Source: Pediococcus pentosaceus (GTDB lineage Bacteria; Bacillota; Bacilli; Lactobacillales; Lactobacillaceae). From it: a stretch of 64,000 nt of DNA. Below are positions 46,669 through 57,000 of this stretch, in pieces; position 1 is the stretch's first letter; the number at the start of each line of letters is the position of its first letter. The position numbers and the translations under genes are program-made. The notes beneath the pieces are model-generated. The model was not told the DNA's origin and searched no databases. It saw only the letters and a program-made list of their open reading frames with translations. Location: contig NZ_JQBF01000001.1 in NCBI RefSeq assembly GCF_001437285.1, positions 1 through 64,000 on the forward strand, in the 5' to 3' direction.

Positions 46669-47620
46669 GAGGTTCAGTAAACCAAGCGACTAAATGGTCA
46701 CTAATTGCTTTTGATCCTTCTACGTTAGGATGAACTTCATCATTTGTTTCAATTACCCAATCTAAAGTTGGAATAAGTTCGATTTTTAAGGCTTTAGCGA
46801 CGTTCTTGATGACGTGAGCATGTGCCTGATTAAAAGGTATAATTATAATAATTCTGGCATGAGGGAATTGCTTTTTAACTTCATTTATAAACCAAACAAA
46901 GTACATTTCAAAAACGTCATCCTCATAGCGAGCATCATTAGTCCCAAGATTAATTAAAACCAAATCAGGATTAATCCGAGGAGCTTTAACGCTAAAATTG
47001 ACATATTTTACAAACTTACCAGCTGGGGGAACTCCTCCCGTTCCGTAACGGATTATACCGGCAGCACTATAGGCAATACGATAATCTTCCCAATCTAAAG
47101 CGCGGGATAATTGAGCAGCATAGTTAAGGTCGGCTCCATAACCGATAGAAGGTGCTTTACTACGAACCCAACAGCCAGCGGTGATAGAATCACCAATAAA
47201 AGCAACGAGTGGTCCAGCTGGTTTAATAGCCGCTAGGGTGCCTGAAGCAATCGTGATATCTTTAATGGTAAGTCCGTCATTACCTAACCAAATCTCATCT
47301 TGGTCAGTATTGCCTGTAAAATAAATCCGAACAATATGAGACTGATTTGAACTTAATTTAAAGTCATTTTTAGACTGGGTGAGTGGGGTTAAATGTAATT
47401 CATCATCGATATAAATGCTTAGAGTTTGAGGAGCAGAAAGAGGCTTAATTACCGCTTCTAAAGTGAAATAATCAGCATTTTGAACTTCAAACAAAATTTG
47501 AGCGCCTAGATTAGTGGTATACATTGCTGGCTTGCTTTCAACGGTCTGAGTTGTCCAACGCCCCATAAAATAGACGTTAGGAATGCACCCATTAGCCGAG
47601 GTAGGGATGATTTGATTCAT
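46646..47620 (-). CDS. SGNH/GDSL hydrolase with N-terminal beta domain
   Basis: This 324-residue esterase has an N-terminal beta-sandwich (about 1-125) and a C-terminal SGNH domain. The motifs are block I FIGDSITAG (Ser nucleophile), block III LGTND (Asn), and the Asp-His pair in NDEVHPN. The two-domain form resembles carbohydrate esterase family 2 and related deacetylases. No signal peptide is seen, so it should act in the cytoplasm. Its 3' end overlaps the bidirectional terminator. Substrate is unknown. Confidence 0.85.
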   Translation of the reverse strand: MNQIIPTSANGCIPNVYFMGRWTTQTVESKPAMYTTNLGAQILFEVQNADYFTLEAVIKPLSAPQTLSIYIDDELHLTPLTQSKNDFKLSSNQSHIVRIYFTGNTDQDEIWLGNDGLTIKDITIASGTLAAIKPAGPLVAFIGDSITAGCWVRSKAPSIGYGADLNYAAQLSRALDWEDYRIAYSAAGIIRYGTGGVPPAGKFVKYVNFSVKAPRINPDLVLINLGTNDARYEDDVFEMYFVWFINEVKKQFPHARIIIIIPFNQAHAHVIKNVAKALKIELIPTLDWVIETNDEVHPNVEGSKAISDHLVAWFTEPQNRLQSE

Positions 47621-47639
47621 AGTAAGCCTCCGATTTAAG

Positions 47640-48206
47640 TTAACCAGGATTATACATACATTCTATTTCATGATCATTAATTAATCCAATGGCTTGCATA
47701 AATGAGTACGCTGTTACGGGACCCACAAACTTAAATCCACGTTTTTTTAAGTCAGCCGAAATTATTTCAGAGAGTGGGGTTTTGGCGTGAATTTCCTCAG
47801 GAATTCGAATATGGTCGTTAATCTGACGGTTATTTACAAATTTCCAAATATATTCATCAAAACTACCGAATTCAAGCTGAACTTCAATAAAGGCTTTAGC
47901 ATTAGAAATAGTAGCCGCTAATTTACCTCGATGATGTAAAATTTCGGGAGTTTCCATTAATCGATCAATATCGGCTTCAGTCATGGCTGCTACTACGTGA
48001 ACTTCAAAGTTATGAAAGCCTTTTTTAAAGGCCGCACGCTTATTAATAATTGTATTCCAGCTTAAACCAGCCTGATAACCCTCTAAACAGAGCATCTCAA
48101 ACATGTAACGATCGTCATGGGAGATTTGCCCCCATTCTTTAGCATGGTATTCTTGCATGAGTTCAGAAGCATTTTGAGCCCACGTACAGATAAAATTATT
48201 GTTCAT
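47640..48206 (-). CDS. tag: DNA-3-methyladenine glycosylase I
   Basis: This 188-residue base-excision enzyme removes 3-methyladenine. It starts with CTWAQNASELMQEYHAKEWG, contains GYQAGLSWNTIINKR, and ends HEIECMYNPG. The zinc ligands (N-terminal Cys, His, and C-terminal His and Cys) seem partly kept. GGAGA precedes the ATG. Confidence 0.93.
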   Translation of the reverse strand: MNNNFICTWAQNASELMQEYHAKEWGQISHDDRYMFEMLCLEGYQAGLSWNTIINKRAAFKKGFHNFEVHVVAAMTEADIDRLMETPEILHHRGKLAATISNAKAFIEVQLEFGSFDEYIWKFVNNRQINDHIRIPEEIHAKTPLSEIISADLKKRGFKFVGPVTAYSFMQAIGLINDHEIECMYNPG

Positions 48207-48230
48207 TTTGCATTCTCCAATTCTAAATAA

Positions 48231-48272
48231 AAATGCTTTTAACTCCCTTTGAAAGGGTAATTAAAAACATTA
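48231..48272 (-). terminator. Terminator after the purine permease gene
   Basis: On the minus strand AATGTTTTTAATTACCCTTT pairs with AAAGGGAGTTAAAAGCATT and runs into T residues. Confidence 0.8.
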
Positions 48273-48299
48273 GTTTAATTAATTCAATTTTAGCACATC

Positions 48300-49625
48300 T
48301 TACATATCCCGATCGTAGCCATTAAATAACAAATTAAGAACGACAGCAGTGATACTAGCAATCACGATGCCGTTGGTAAGTAGCATTTTAATAGTAGCGG
48401 GAAGGGCTTGGTAAAGTTGAGGATAAATGGTTGAGCCAAGTCCCATACCAACTGATAGCGAAACGATTAGAATGTTTTTAGTCTGGTTGAAGTTGACTTG
48501 TTGTAAGATACGGACCCCTTGAACCCCGACAATTCCGAACATTACCAACATAGCTCCCCCGAGGACGCTGGTCGGCACAATGGTGGCAGTGGCACCAGCC
48601 TTAGGAAGTAACCCTAAAACAATAAGGAAACCAGCTGCATAATATAAAGGTTTACGGCTTTTAACGCCTGAAAGCTGGAGAACACCTACATTTTCCGAAA
48701 AAGTTGAGTAGGGAAATGTATTAAAGATCCCTCCAAGGATGGCTGCAATTCCTTCTGAACGGTATCCACGTTTTAAATCGTCTTGAGTAATTTCTTTACC
48801 TACCAGATCACCTAATGCGAAAAAGACCCCTGTCGATTCAATCATTGTAGTTAAAGTAACCATAATCATGGTTAGAATAGCGGAAAGATTAAAGGTAGGA
48901 ACTCCAAAATAGAAAGGTTGAGGAATTCGAAACCAACTAGCTTCAGCAATGGGCGATAACGAAACCATGCCCATAAAACTAGCAAGGATGGTGCCGATTA
49001 AAATACCAATTAAGATGGCGATAGAACGGAAAAAACCGCGAGCCCACACATTAATACCTACAATAATTAAAACGGTGATTAAGCCTACTAATAGATTACG
49101 GGGATCTCCAAAACTTTTAGCAGCAACATCTCCACCGCCAATATCTTGAAAGGCCACAGGAATTAAAGTAAAGCCAATTACGGTAATAATTGAGCCGGTT
49201 ACGATTGGTGGGAAAAGTCCTTTAATTTTAGAGAAAAGTCCACCGACTAGAAATACAAAGACACCAGAAGCGATAATTGCTCCGTACATGGCGGTGACCC
49301 CTAGAGTCCCTCCAATTTGCTGGAGGGGTTGGACGGCTTGCACGGCGCAACCTAAAACGACTGGGAGACCAATCCCAGTTAGAGGAGTGCGTTTAATTTG
49401 TAAGAGCGTAGCGATACCACACATGAAAATATCAACAGAGACTAAATAAGTCATTTGAGCGGCTGTAAAATGTAAAAAACCACCGATTAAAAGAGGAACA
49501 ATAACATCGCCAGAGTACATGGCTAAAAGGTGTTGAAAGCCTAAAATAGCAGCTTTTCCTTCAGTTAATTGTGGTTTAATTTCAGTTACAGGAACTTCGG
49601 TGTAACTTGATTCAGTTGTTTTCAT
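48300..49625 (-). CDS. pbuX: Xanthine/guanine-type NCS2 nucleobase permease
   Basis: This 441-residue NCS2 permease has about 12-14 hydrophobic segments. Typical stretches are FQHLLAMYSGDVIVPLLIGG and the substrate-site region TTMIESTGVFFALGDLVGKE with Glu, then FPYSTFSENVGVLQLSGVKSRK given here as FPYSTFSENVGVL. A guanine-type riboswitch in its leader means it is shut off when guanine or hypoxanthine is plentiful, so it imports purines; the PbuX name is inferred. Its transcript ends at the hairpin before tag. Confidence 0.88.
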   Translation of the reverse strand: MKTTESSYTEVPVTEIKPQLTEGKAAILGFQHLLAMYSGDVIVPLLIGGFLHFTAAQMTYLVSVDIFMCGIATLLQIKRTPLTGIGLPVVLGCAVQAVQPLQQIGGTLGVTAMYGAIIASGVFVFLVGGLFSKIKGLFPPIVTGSIITVIGFTLIPVAFQDIGGGDVAAKSFGDPRNLLVGLITVLIIVGINVWARGFFRSIAILIGILIGTILASFMGMVSLSPIAEASWFRIPQPFYFGVPTFNLSAILTMIMVTLTTMIESTGVFFALGDLVGKEITQDDLKRGYRSEGIAAILGGIFNTFPYSTFSENVGVLQLSGVKSRKPLYYAAGFLIVLGLLPKAGATATIVPTSVLGGAMLVMFGIVGVQGVRILQQVNFNQTKNILIVSLSVGMGLGSTIYPQLYQALPATIKMLLTNGIVIASITAVVLNLLFNGYDRDM

Positions 49626-49688
49626 GAATTCTCATCCTCGTTTTCATAATTTTCAAATCAATATGAAATCGAGCCTATAAAACTAAAA

Positions 49689-49713
49689 AAGCTCAAGACA
49701 AAAAGTCTCAAGC
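49689..49713 (-). terminator. Riboswitch terminator before pbuX
   Basis: On the minus strand GCTTGAGAC pairs with GTCTTGAGC (two wobble pairs), with T residues after it. Confidence 0.8.
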
Positions 49714-49739
49714 CATCATAATACATAAGAGTTAGTTTT

Positions 49740-49802
49740 CCTATAGTCCAACATTTACGGCGTTGGGTAGAAACTGTCAACCAGATTAAGACATTATATA
49801 GG
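49740..49802 (-). promoter_or_regulatory. Purine riboswitch, guanine type
   Basis: On the minus strand the outer helix CCTATA/TATAGG encloses AATCTGG, the conserved GTTTCTACC, CGCCGTAAA, and GGACTATA. The C in GACTAT at the specificity position marks guanine or hypoxanthine rather than adenine. It is followed by a terminator. A promoter TTGTTT-17-TAAAAT lies at 49829-49857. Confidence 0.93.
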
Positions 49803-49892
49803 CTAAGTTTTATTTGATTGTGACTGAAATTTTAACATATAAAAATTAATGAAACAACCATTCTCAAACTAGAATAGTTATTGTCGAAAAAA

Positions 49893-49921
49893 TTGGAGAA
49901 AGAAACAAACAGATTTATAAT
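49893..49921 (+). promoter_or_regulatory. Promoter for the 49951 gene and probably rexBA
   Basis: TTGGAG (49893-49898), a 17-nt spacer, and TATAAT (49916-49921), followed by GGAGA and the ATG at 49951. Confidence 0.7.
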
Positions 49922-49950
49922 GTAAAAAAGACTATTTTTAGGAGAAATCA

Positions 49951-50493
49951 ATGAACATATTAGCAATTGGAACAGAACGAGTTATTTCCAAAAAAGTTTT
50001 AGAAGAATTAAAACAAAAATCAGATTTTTCAGTAATTATATGTACGCCAAAGCAAGTTAAAAACATTGCGGCGATTAATTATGATGTAATGTATGTTGAT
50101 ATGCTTCACCTCGGAATGGATGAAGAATTTGAAGGAATTATTGATCAAATTGAGGCTGGTGAAATTAAAGCGAACAAAATTATTTTTCTAGCAACGGCTG
50201 GCATGGATAAAGAAATCAATCCAAACTGGATTGAAGTTCAAGATTTGAAAGAACTACTATTAGAAGTCAAATATGTGGCTAAATTAGTGGATGAGACTGA
50301 GCTTCCATATACAATTTTACGACCGGTTGAAGTTAGTGATGAAGTTCAGAATGTAGCTTTAAATATAATTCCTGAAGGAGAAAAGATTAGCGTAGATAGA
50401 GTTAGTGAAGCTAACTTAAGAACGGTGATTATTGATGCAATTACGACCAATAATTATATTAATCAGTCGATTGGAATTTCTAATAAAGGATAG
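49951..50493 (+). CDS. NAD(P)-binding-like protein, atypical SDR
   Basis: This 180-residue protein resembles the small atypical SDR / NmrA-like proteins (NAD(P)H-binding). It has a Rossmann-type start MNILAIGTERV, but the Gly-rich loop is degenerate, and the typical TILRPVEV segment in the C-terminal half. With the loop changed it may not bind cofactor well. It is 8 bp before rexB and probably shares its transcript, though a functional tie to recombination is not evident. Confidence 0.7.
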   Translation: MNILAIGTERVISKKVLEELKQKSDFSVIICTPKQVKNIAAINYDVMYVDMLHLGMDEEFEGIIDQIEAGEIKANKIIFLATAGMDKEINPNWIEVQDLKELLLEVKYVAKLVDETELPYTILRPVEVSDEVQNVALNIIPEGEKISVDRVSEANLRTVIIDAITTNNYINQSIGISNKG

Positions 50494-50501
50494 GAGAAAA
50501 T

Positions 50502-53500
50502 ATGCCACTTCAATTTATGTATGGACCAGCAAGTATTGACCATCTAGAAGGTATTGCCGACAGGGTAATTGAACTTCAGCAACAGAATGTCGGTCGGCCA
50601 GTATATTATTTGGTTCCTAATCACATCAAGTTTCAATCCGAAATACAATTACTTCAAAAGTTGCGACAGAGAAGAGAAGTTAAGGGTCATATTTTTGCCG
50701 AAAAGGATGTTCAAATTCTTTCGATTAGCCGATTAGCCTGGTTTTTCTTGCGAAACAGTAGTATTTACCAATATCCTCGCGTAACGAGCTCTAGTTCTAA
50801 TATGCTGTTATATAGAGTGATTTTAGAACATCAAGATGAATTAATCTTGTTTCATAATATAGATGCTCAGTTGGGGCTGGTACAGAAGATTGCAACGCAG
50901 TTAGCTGAATTCAAGCAAGGGAATGTAGGGCCCGACGAATTAGGTCGAGTTGCGGAAAATATTGCCGAAAACAGCGATGCAGGGATGGATATTAAGGCTA
51001 AATTACATGACTTAGGCATAATTTATAGTGCTTATGAAGAAGAAATTCAAAGCCGTTTCATTGATGCTAGCGATATTACGCATACTTTAACAGATGAATT
51101 ATCTAAAATGGATCTGAGTGGTCAGAGTTTTATAATTAGTGGCTTTTCAAATTTTACCGCTGAAGAAATGAGTTTAATTCAAGCCTTAATGAAGGCCAAT
51201 GGAAATGTCGTTATTGATTTAATAATGGATAAATTTCCGCTTTATGAAAAAGTTTCAGAAAACAGTTTGTTTTTTGAAAACGAAAAAATAATTTTCAAAT
51301 TTAATGCGTGGGCTCATGAAAACAAGGTGAAATCGCTAGAACCAGTTCGTTTACACCGAGTTAGAGTTAATTCTGATCTTTTAAAATTAGAAAAATATTG
51401 GATCGAATCAAGTGAAGGTCAAGTAGGAGGTTCTAAACAAGAAAATAACGCATGTGTTACGCTTTTCCAAGCGAATAGTCGTTATGCAGAAGTAGAACAT
51501 GTGGCGACTTTAATACGCCAAAAAATGGCTAAAGATCCAAGTTTAAAATTTTCAGATTTTTCAGTTTTAACCCGACATTTGAGTGACTATTCAACGATTA
51601 TTAAGCCAATATTTGATCAAATGGAGCTTCCGATCTTTTATGATCTTCAAATTGCAATGAAAGATCATCCATTACTAGAATTGATTAACGCTTTGTTTGA
51701 TATTAGAGCACATCATTTTCGTTATGAAGATGTAATGCGTCTATTAAAAACGGGTTTGTTATTTCCAGAAACTGAGGATGACCCGCACGGGATGGACTTC
51801 TTCAAGAGTGTGCATATTACTGAAAATTACGTTTTAAAACAAGGAATCTATGGAGACCGATGGCTTCAGAAAAAAGATTGGAAATATAGTCGTTTTAACG
51901 ATATTGACGAAGAGAAGCAAACGGATGAAGAAATCGAAATTAATCAGCGAATTAATACGGTAAAAAATTATGTAGCGGAAACAGTTGTGCCATTTTTTAA
52001 TCAACTTTCTACTGCAACCACTGGTGTGGAAGCAGCCAAGGCCTTGTATGACTTTTTAATTAAAAATGGAATTGATCAATGCTTACTTGCTTGGCGAGAC
52101 CAATGGATTGAGGAAGGGCGTTTGGCGAAAGCTGCTGAGCCCGAACAAACTTGGGAAACTTTTATCCAGATGCTCGATGAATTTGTCGATATTCTAGGAG
52201 ATCAGCCATTTGACCCAGATAATTTTATGGGTCTTTTAAATGCGGGATTTGAAGGGGCAACTTATTCGCAAATCCCATCTACACTAGATCAAATTCTAGT
52301 TTCAGAAAGTGGAATGGTCCAGATGGTTGACCGTAAAATTGTATTTATCATCGGAGCTACTGATCGAGTAATGCCGGAACAAATTCAAGATAATGATTTT
52401 TTGAATCAAGATGGTAAAAATCAAATAGATCCGTTCTTAGATGATGATCAATTTTTGAGAATTAGTAATGATCGACAGATGCGCCAAGAACCATACCTTA
52501 ATTATCTAACATTTATGATTGGTTCAGATGAGTTAATTTTCTCTTATCCAAAAAGTGGAAATGATGGCGTAGAATTAAAAATCTCGCCTTACGTAGAACG
52601 GATTGGTAAACATTTTGGGATTATCGCCCAATCATTACCAAGTCGACCTACAACTGAGCCAGTTCGACTGGATCCACCATTTATCGAGCTATTTATTGGT
52701 TCCAATCGAAGTACATTGAGTCATTTAATTCAGTATGCGAGAGCCATGCATGAAGCTAAAAGTGAAGCAGACCCACGCTGGAATCTAATTTATACAATTT
52801 TGAGACAGAGTACATTGGGTTCTTTAACAGATCAGTTACTAAGCAGTCTGGAATATAAAAATATCCCCGAAAAATTGAAACCAGAAATTGTGGAAGGTCT
52901 TTACGGCGATACAATTTATGCTTCAGTATCGAAGCTAGAAGAGTTTTATCGAAATGAATATTCATACTTTTTAAAATATGGATTGAAGTTACAAGAACGG
53001 GAAACATCGGATTTGAGCCCCGCTGATACAGGGCAATATTTCCATGCGGCAATGGATAAACTAATTAAAATGATTACTACTGAGAATCTGAACTTCAATG
53101 AAGTTAATCAAGAACAGATTGAACAAATTGCGAAAAGATTAGTTCAACAAATGGAGCAAGATCAACAATTTGACCAGTTTAATGGAACTTATCGGATGGG
53201 ATTTTTGCGAAAACAGCTAGATCGAACGGTGCAAGCGATGGTCGAAGCAATCTTTAAACAACTGGCTCGCACACGAATGCGTCCGATTGCATCGGAACAA
53301 TTATTTGGTCAGATTGGTTCGCAATCTGGATTGCCAGCATTGAACTTTAAGGTTGGAGAAGGCAAGGAAATTAACGTACGCGGTAAAATTGACCGTATTG
53401 ATAAGATTGAAATTGGCGATAAGGACTATTTAGGAATTGTCGATTACAAATCTAGTAACCGTAAATTTGATTTCACAGATGCTTACTATGGGTTAGCGAT

Positions 53501-54080
53501 GCAAATGTTAATGTACTTGGATGTAGTTCAGCGTAATAAAGAAAAGATTGACCCAGCTACAAAAGCAGAAATTTCGAGCGCATTATATATGATTTTCCAG
53601 TACCCGCTTCTAAAATCAAAAGAGTGGAAGGGCAGCGATGCTAACCAACTTAACCAAAGCATATTCAAAAAATTCTCACTAAATGGATTTTTATTAAAAG
53701 ATGAGGAATTAATAAAGGAAATTGATAAGACGATTGAAGACACCAGAAAGTCCGATGTATTTCCAATTGCATTTACTACTAAGGGAGCTTTAACGAAGGT
53801 TAGTGAAAATAGTATCTTAAGCGAAGATGAACTTCAAAATTTGATTAAACATGCAGAATTGAAGGTACGTGAAGCTGGAGAAAAGATTTTCAAGGGTGAG
53901 CTAGATATGAATCCGGTACAGTGGCCTAATCGAAGAACAGTGATGGAATATTCTCCTTATAAAGATGTCATGCAATTTGATGCGATGTTACCTGAGAATA
54001 ATTATCGAATAATTGATAAGTTAGATAAAGATCAAGTACTAGAACAGATTCGGGAGGAACAGGAAAAGAATGACAGATAG
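50502..54080 (+). CDS. rexB: ATP-dependent nuclease subunit B (RexB/AddB)
   Basis: This 1192-residue subunit of the RecBCD-like helicase-nuclease processes double-strand breaks. The N-terminal inactivated helicase part begins MPLQFMYGPASIDHLEG. The nuclease domain has GIVDYKSSN (about residues 980-988). The region equal to the Cys-rich iron-sulfur motif of Bacillus AddB reads MEYSPYKDVMQFD (about 1148-1160), without Cys, as known for some RexB proteins. The end overlaps rexA by 11 nt, so the two are coupled. Confidence 0.95.
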   Translation: MPLQFMYGPASIDHLEGIADRVIELQQQNVGRPVYYLVPNHIKFQSEIQLLQKLRQRREVKGHIFAEKDVQILSISRLAWFFLRNSSIYQYPRVTSSSSNMLLYRVILEHQDELILFHNIDAQLGLVQKIATQLAEFKQGNVGPDELGRVAENIAENSDAGMDIKAKLHDLGIIYSAYEEEIQSRFIDASDITHTLTDELSKMDLSGQSFIISGFSNFTAEEMSLIQALMKANGNVVIDLIMDKFPLYEKVSENSLFFENEKIIFKFNAWAHENKVKSLEPVRLHRVRVNSDLLKLEKYWIESSEGQVGGSKQENNACVTLFQANSRYAEVEHVATLIRQKMAKDPSLKFSDFSVLTRHLSDYSTIIKPIFDQMELPIFYDLQIAMKDHPLLELINALFDIRAHHFRYEDVMRLLKTGLLFPETEDDPHGMDFFKSVHITENYVLKQGIYGDRWLQKKDWKYSRFNDIDEEKQTDEEIEINQRINTVKNYVAETVVPFFNQLSTATTGVEAAKALYDFLIKNGIDQCLLAWRDQWIEEGRLAKAAEPEQTWETFIQMLDEFVDILGDQPFDPDNFMGLLNAGFEGATYSQIPSTLDQILVSESGMVQMVDRKIVFIIGATDRVMPEQIQDNDFLNQDGKNQIDPFLDDDQFLRISNDRQMRQEPYLNYLTFMIGSDELIFSYPKSGNDGVELKISPYVERIGKHFGIIAQSLPSRPTTEPVRLDPPFIELFIGSNRSTLSHLIQYARAMHEAKSEADPRWNLIYTILRQSTLGSLTDQLLSSLEYKNIPEKLKPEIVEGLYGDTIYASVSKLEEFYRNEYSYFLKYGLKLQERETSDLSPADTGQYFHAAMDKLIKMITTENLNFNEVNQEQIEQIAKRLVQQMEQDQQFDQFNGTYRMGFLRKQLDRTVQAMVEAIFKQLARTRMRPIASEQLFGQIGSQSGLPALNFKVGEGKEINVRGKIDRIDKIEIGDKDYLGIVDYKSSNRKFDFTDAYYGLAMQMLMYLDVVQRNKEKIDPATKAEISSALYMIFQYPLLKSKEWKGSDANQLNQSIFKKFSLNGFLLKDEELIKEIDKTIEDTRKSDVFPIAFTTKGALTKVSENSILSEDELQNLIKHAELKVREAGEKIFKGELDMNPVQWPNRRTVMEYSPYKDVMQFDAMLPENNYRIIDKLDKDQVLEQIREEQEKNDR

Positions 54081-57000
54081 AGAGTATACCTTAAGTCAGA
54101 AGCAAGCAATTAATAGTTCCGGCCACAACATTTTAGTCTCTGCTTCGGCAGGATCGGGTAAAACCTCTGTTTTGGTGGAACGTGTAATCCAAAAAATTAT
54201 TAATGGTGAAGATGTTGATCGTCTATTAGTAGTAACGTTTACGGAAGCTGCTGCCAGTGAAATGAAGGAACGTATTCGAGCAGCGATTGTGAAAAAAATT
54301 AATGAAGTGAGTGATATTGAACTTCAAAATCATTTTTCAATGCAGCTTAATAAGTTGAATAACGCGAATATCAGTACACTTCATGCATTTTGTATGTCGA
54401 TAGTTAGAAACTATTATTACATCATTGATTTAGATCCCACGTTTAGAATTATGGATCCAACAGAAAGCGAGTTATTGAAAGAAAGTGTCTGGGCGGATCT
54501 CCGGGAAGAATTATACGAGAGGGATGAGGATGGTAAATTTGCGCTCCTCACGCGTAATTTTTCAAGCGATCGTTCGGATGAGGGGCTGCAAGATTTAATT
54601 TTAGAATTATTTGAGTTTTCGAATGCTAATCCAGACCCTCAAGCTTGGTTACAGCAGATTGCTAAAAATTACGAAGTTCCATCTGATAATGTTATGGATA
54701 TGGAGTTTATCCAACAGCTTTTAACAGAAGTAAAAACAAAGTTGATGAGAATTTATCGCAAAGACCTAGATCTTACAGAACAAGCAATCAATGGTGGAGA
54801 ACCTTTAAAAAATGCAGCTGAAAAATTCCAAAATGAAGTTGATGATTTAAAAACTATTATCGACAGCTTAGATGGTAGTTGGGATGATTTACAACAAGCC
54901 GTTAGCAAGATGAAGTTTGCGCAACTACCACGAGGTAAAAAAGAAGAAGTCCAAGAATTTAATGCATACGCTAAATCAATTCGAAATGATTTTAAAGATG
55001 AGTTTAATACAATTGCGGATAAATACTTTAAATTATCTAGTGAGCAAATGATTGCGGTCTTCAAGGATGCTCACGATTTAATGATGAAGTTAATTGAAGT
55101 ACAAAACCAATTTGCGGAACACTTTTTACAGGAAAAACTAACCCGCCGTTCTTTAGATTTTAGTGACTTAGAACATTTTGCGTTACAAATTGTTTTAGAT
55201 GATTCTGAAGAAGGTCAAGCAATCAGACGCGACTTTCAACAAAAATTTAATGAAGTTATTGTTGATGAATACCAGGATATTAACCCGCTTCAGGAAACAA
55301 TTCTGACGTCAGTTGCCAGTTCAGATCCAGGAAATATGTTCATGGTGGGGGATGTAAAACAGTCTATTTACGCATTCCGAATGGCCGATCCTAGTCTGTT
55401 TATTAGTAAAAATAATCAATTTAAAGATGAAGAACAAGCAGATGAACGGATTATTTTAGCAGAAAACTTCCGTTCGATGCGAAATGTCGATGATTTTACT
55501 AACTTAATTTTTAACCAAGTAATGGATACTGAAGTAGGAGAAATTGAGTACGATGATGATGCACAATTGCAATTTGGTGCAAAATACTACCCAGATGAAG
55601 TTCAGAATAACACCGAGGTAATGATCTATGACGACAGCCAAACAGATATAGATGATAAAGAAGCTACTCCAATTATCTCAAACAAAAATGACGGTCAGTT
55701 ACAGATGATTGCTCAACGTATTCAAAAACTATTTGCGGATCATACTCAGATTTATGATAAAAAAGAACAAAAAATGCGGGACTTAGAATATAGCGATATT
55801 GCTCTGCTACACTCAACGGGTAGTAATAACCTTGAGATTGTTGATACATTTAAGAAATATGGAATTCCCATTCAAGTTAATAATGCCCAGGATTATTTCC
55901 AAACCACAGAAGTTTCAATCATGATGGCGTTATTGAAAATAATTGATAATCCCTATCAAGATATCCCATTGGCAGCAGTTTTAAGGTCGCCAATGGTGGG
56001 GCTGAAGGAAAATGAACTAGCCTTTTTACGAATTGGAAAGAAAAATGGGCATTACTTTGAGGCACTACTTTATTTCTTGAATGAGGCCAAGCTAGATTCT
56101 AATAATGAGTTCCAAATGCAGTTAAAAACAAAAATAACTCACTTTTTAGAGCAGTTAGATCATTTTAGTAAATTAGCCCGTCAATCAACTTTGGTGGACC
56201 TCTTATGGGCAATTTATGATGAGACAGGTTATCTAGATTATGTTGGTGGAATGCCCGATGGGCCACAGCGCCAAAATAATCTACATGCTTTGTACGATCG
56301 GGCGAAAGGGTATGAGGAGTCTAGTTTTAAGGGACTCTTCCAATTTGTTCGATTTGTTGAAAAAATGCGAGATAAGAATAAGGATTTAGCTGAAAATCCA
56401 GTAGTTACTGATGTCAAAGCTGTGAAATTAATGACGATTCACGGAAGTAAAGGGCTAGAATTTCCAATTGTATTCCTAATTGATGCCGAACATGGATTCA
56501 ATACCATGGATGAGAAAGGACGTTACGTTCTTGATCGAGACGCAGGAATGGGAATCACATTGAAGGACTTTATTCATCGGTTAGAGATTGATACAGTCCA
56601 AAAGAATTGGATTATTTCAATTAAGAAGCAAAAGGCGTTGGCCGAAAAATTGAGGGTACTCTACGTGGCCTTGACGCGCGCAGAACAAAAGCTAATTATC
56701 ACTGGAGCAGTTAATTCTACGGATGACACCTTGAACAAGTGGGCCGAAGCGGTAGACACGGACGAGACGTTGATTCCTGCGGAAGCTAGATCTAAAGTAA
56801 GTAACTTTTTAGATTGGATTGGAATGGCAATTATGCGAGTACCTTCTGTGGTTGAAAAATACGCAGATTACAATACCCGAAAATTGCAAGGTACACTAAT
56901 TCCGGATGTAGAATTGAAGATTATTAATAGCAGTGAGTTAATGGATCAGCAAGGATTAACAGCTTTAAAGTCAGCGCAGATACCTGAGTTACAGCAGTTA

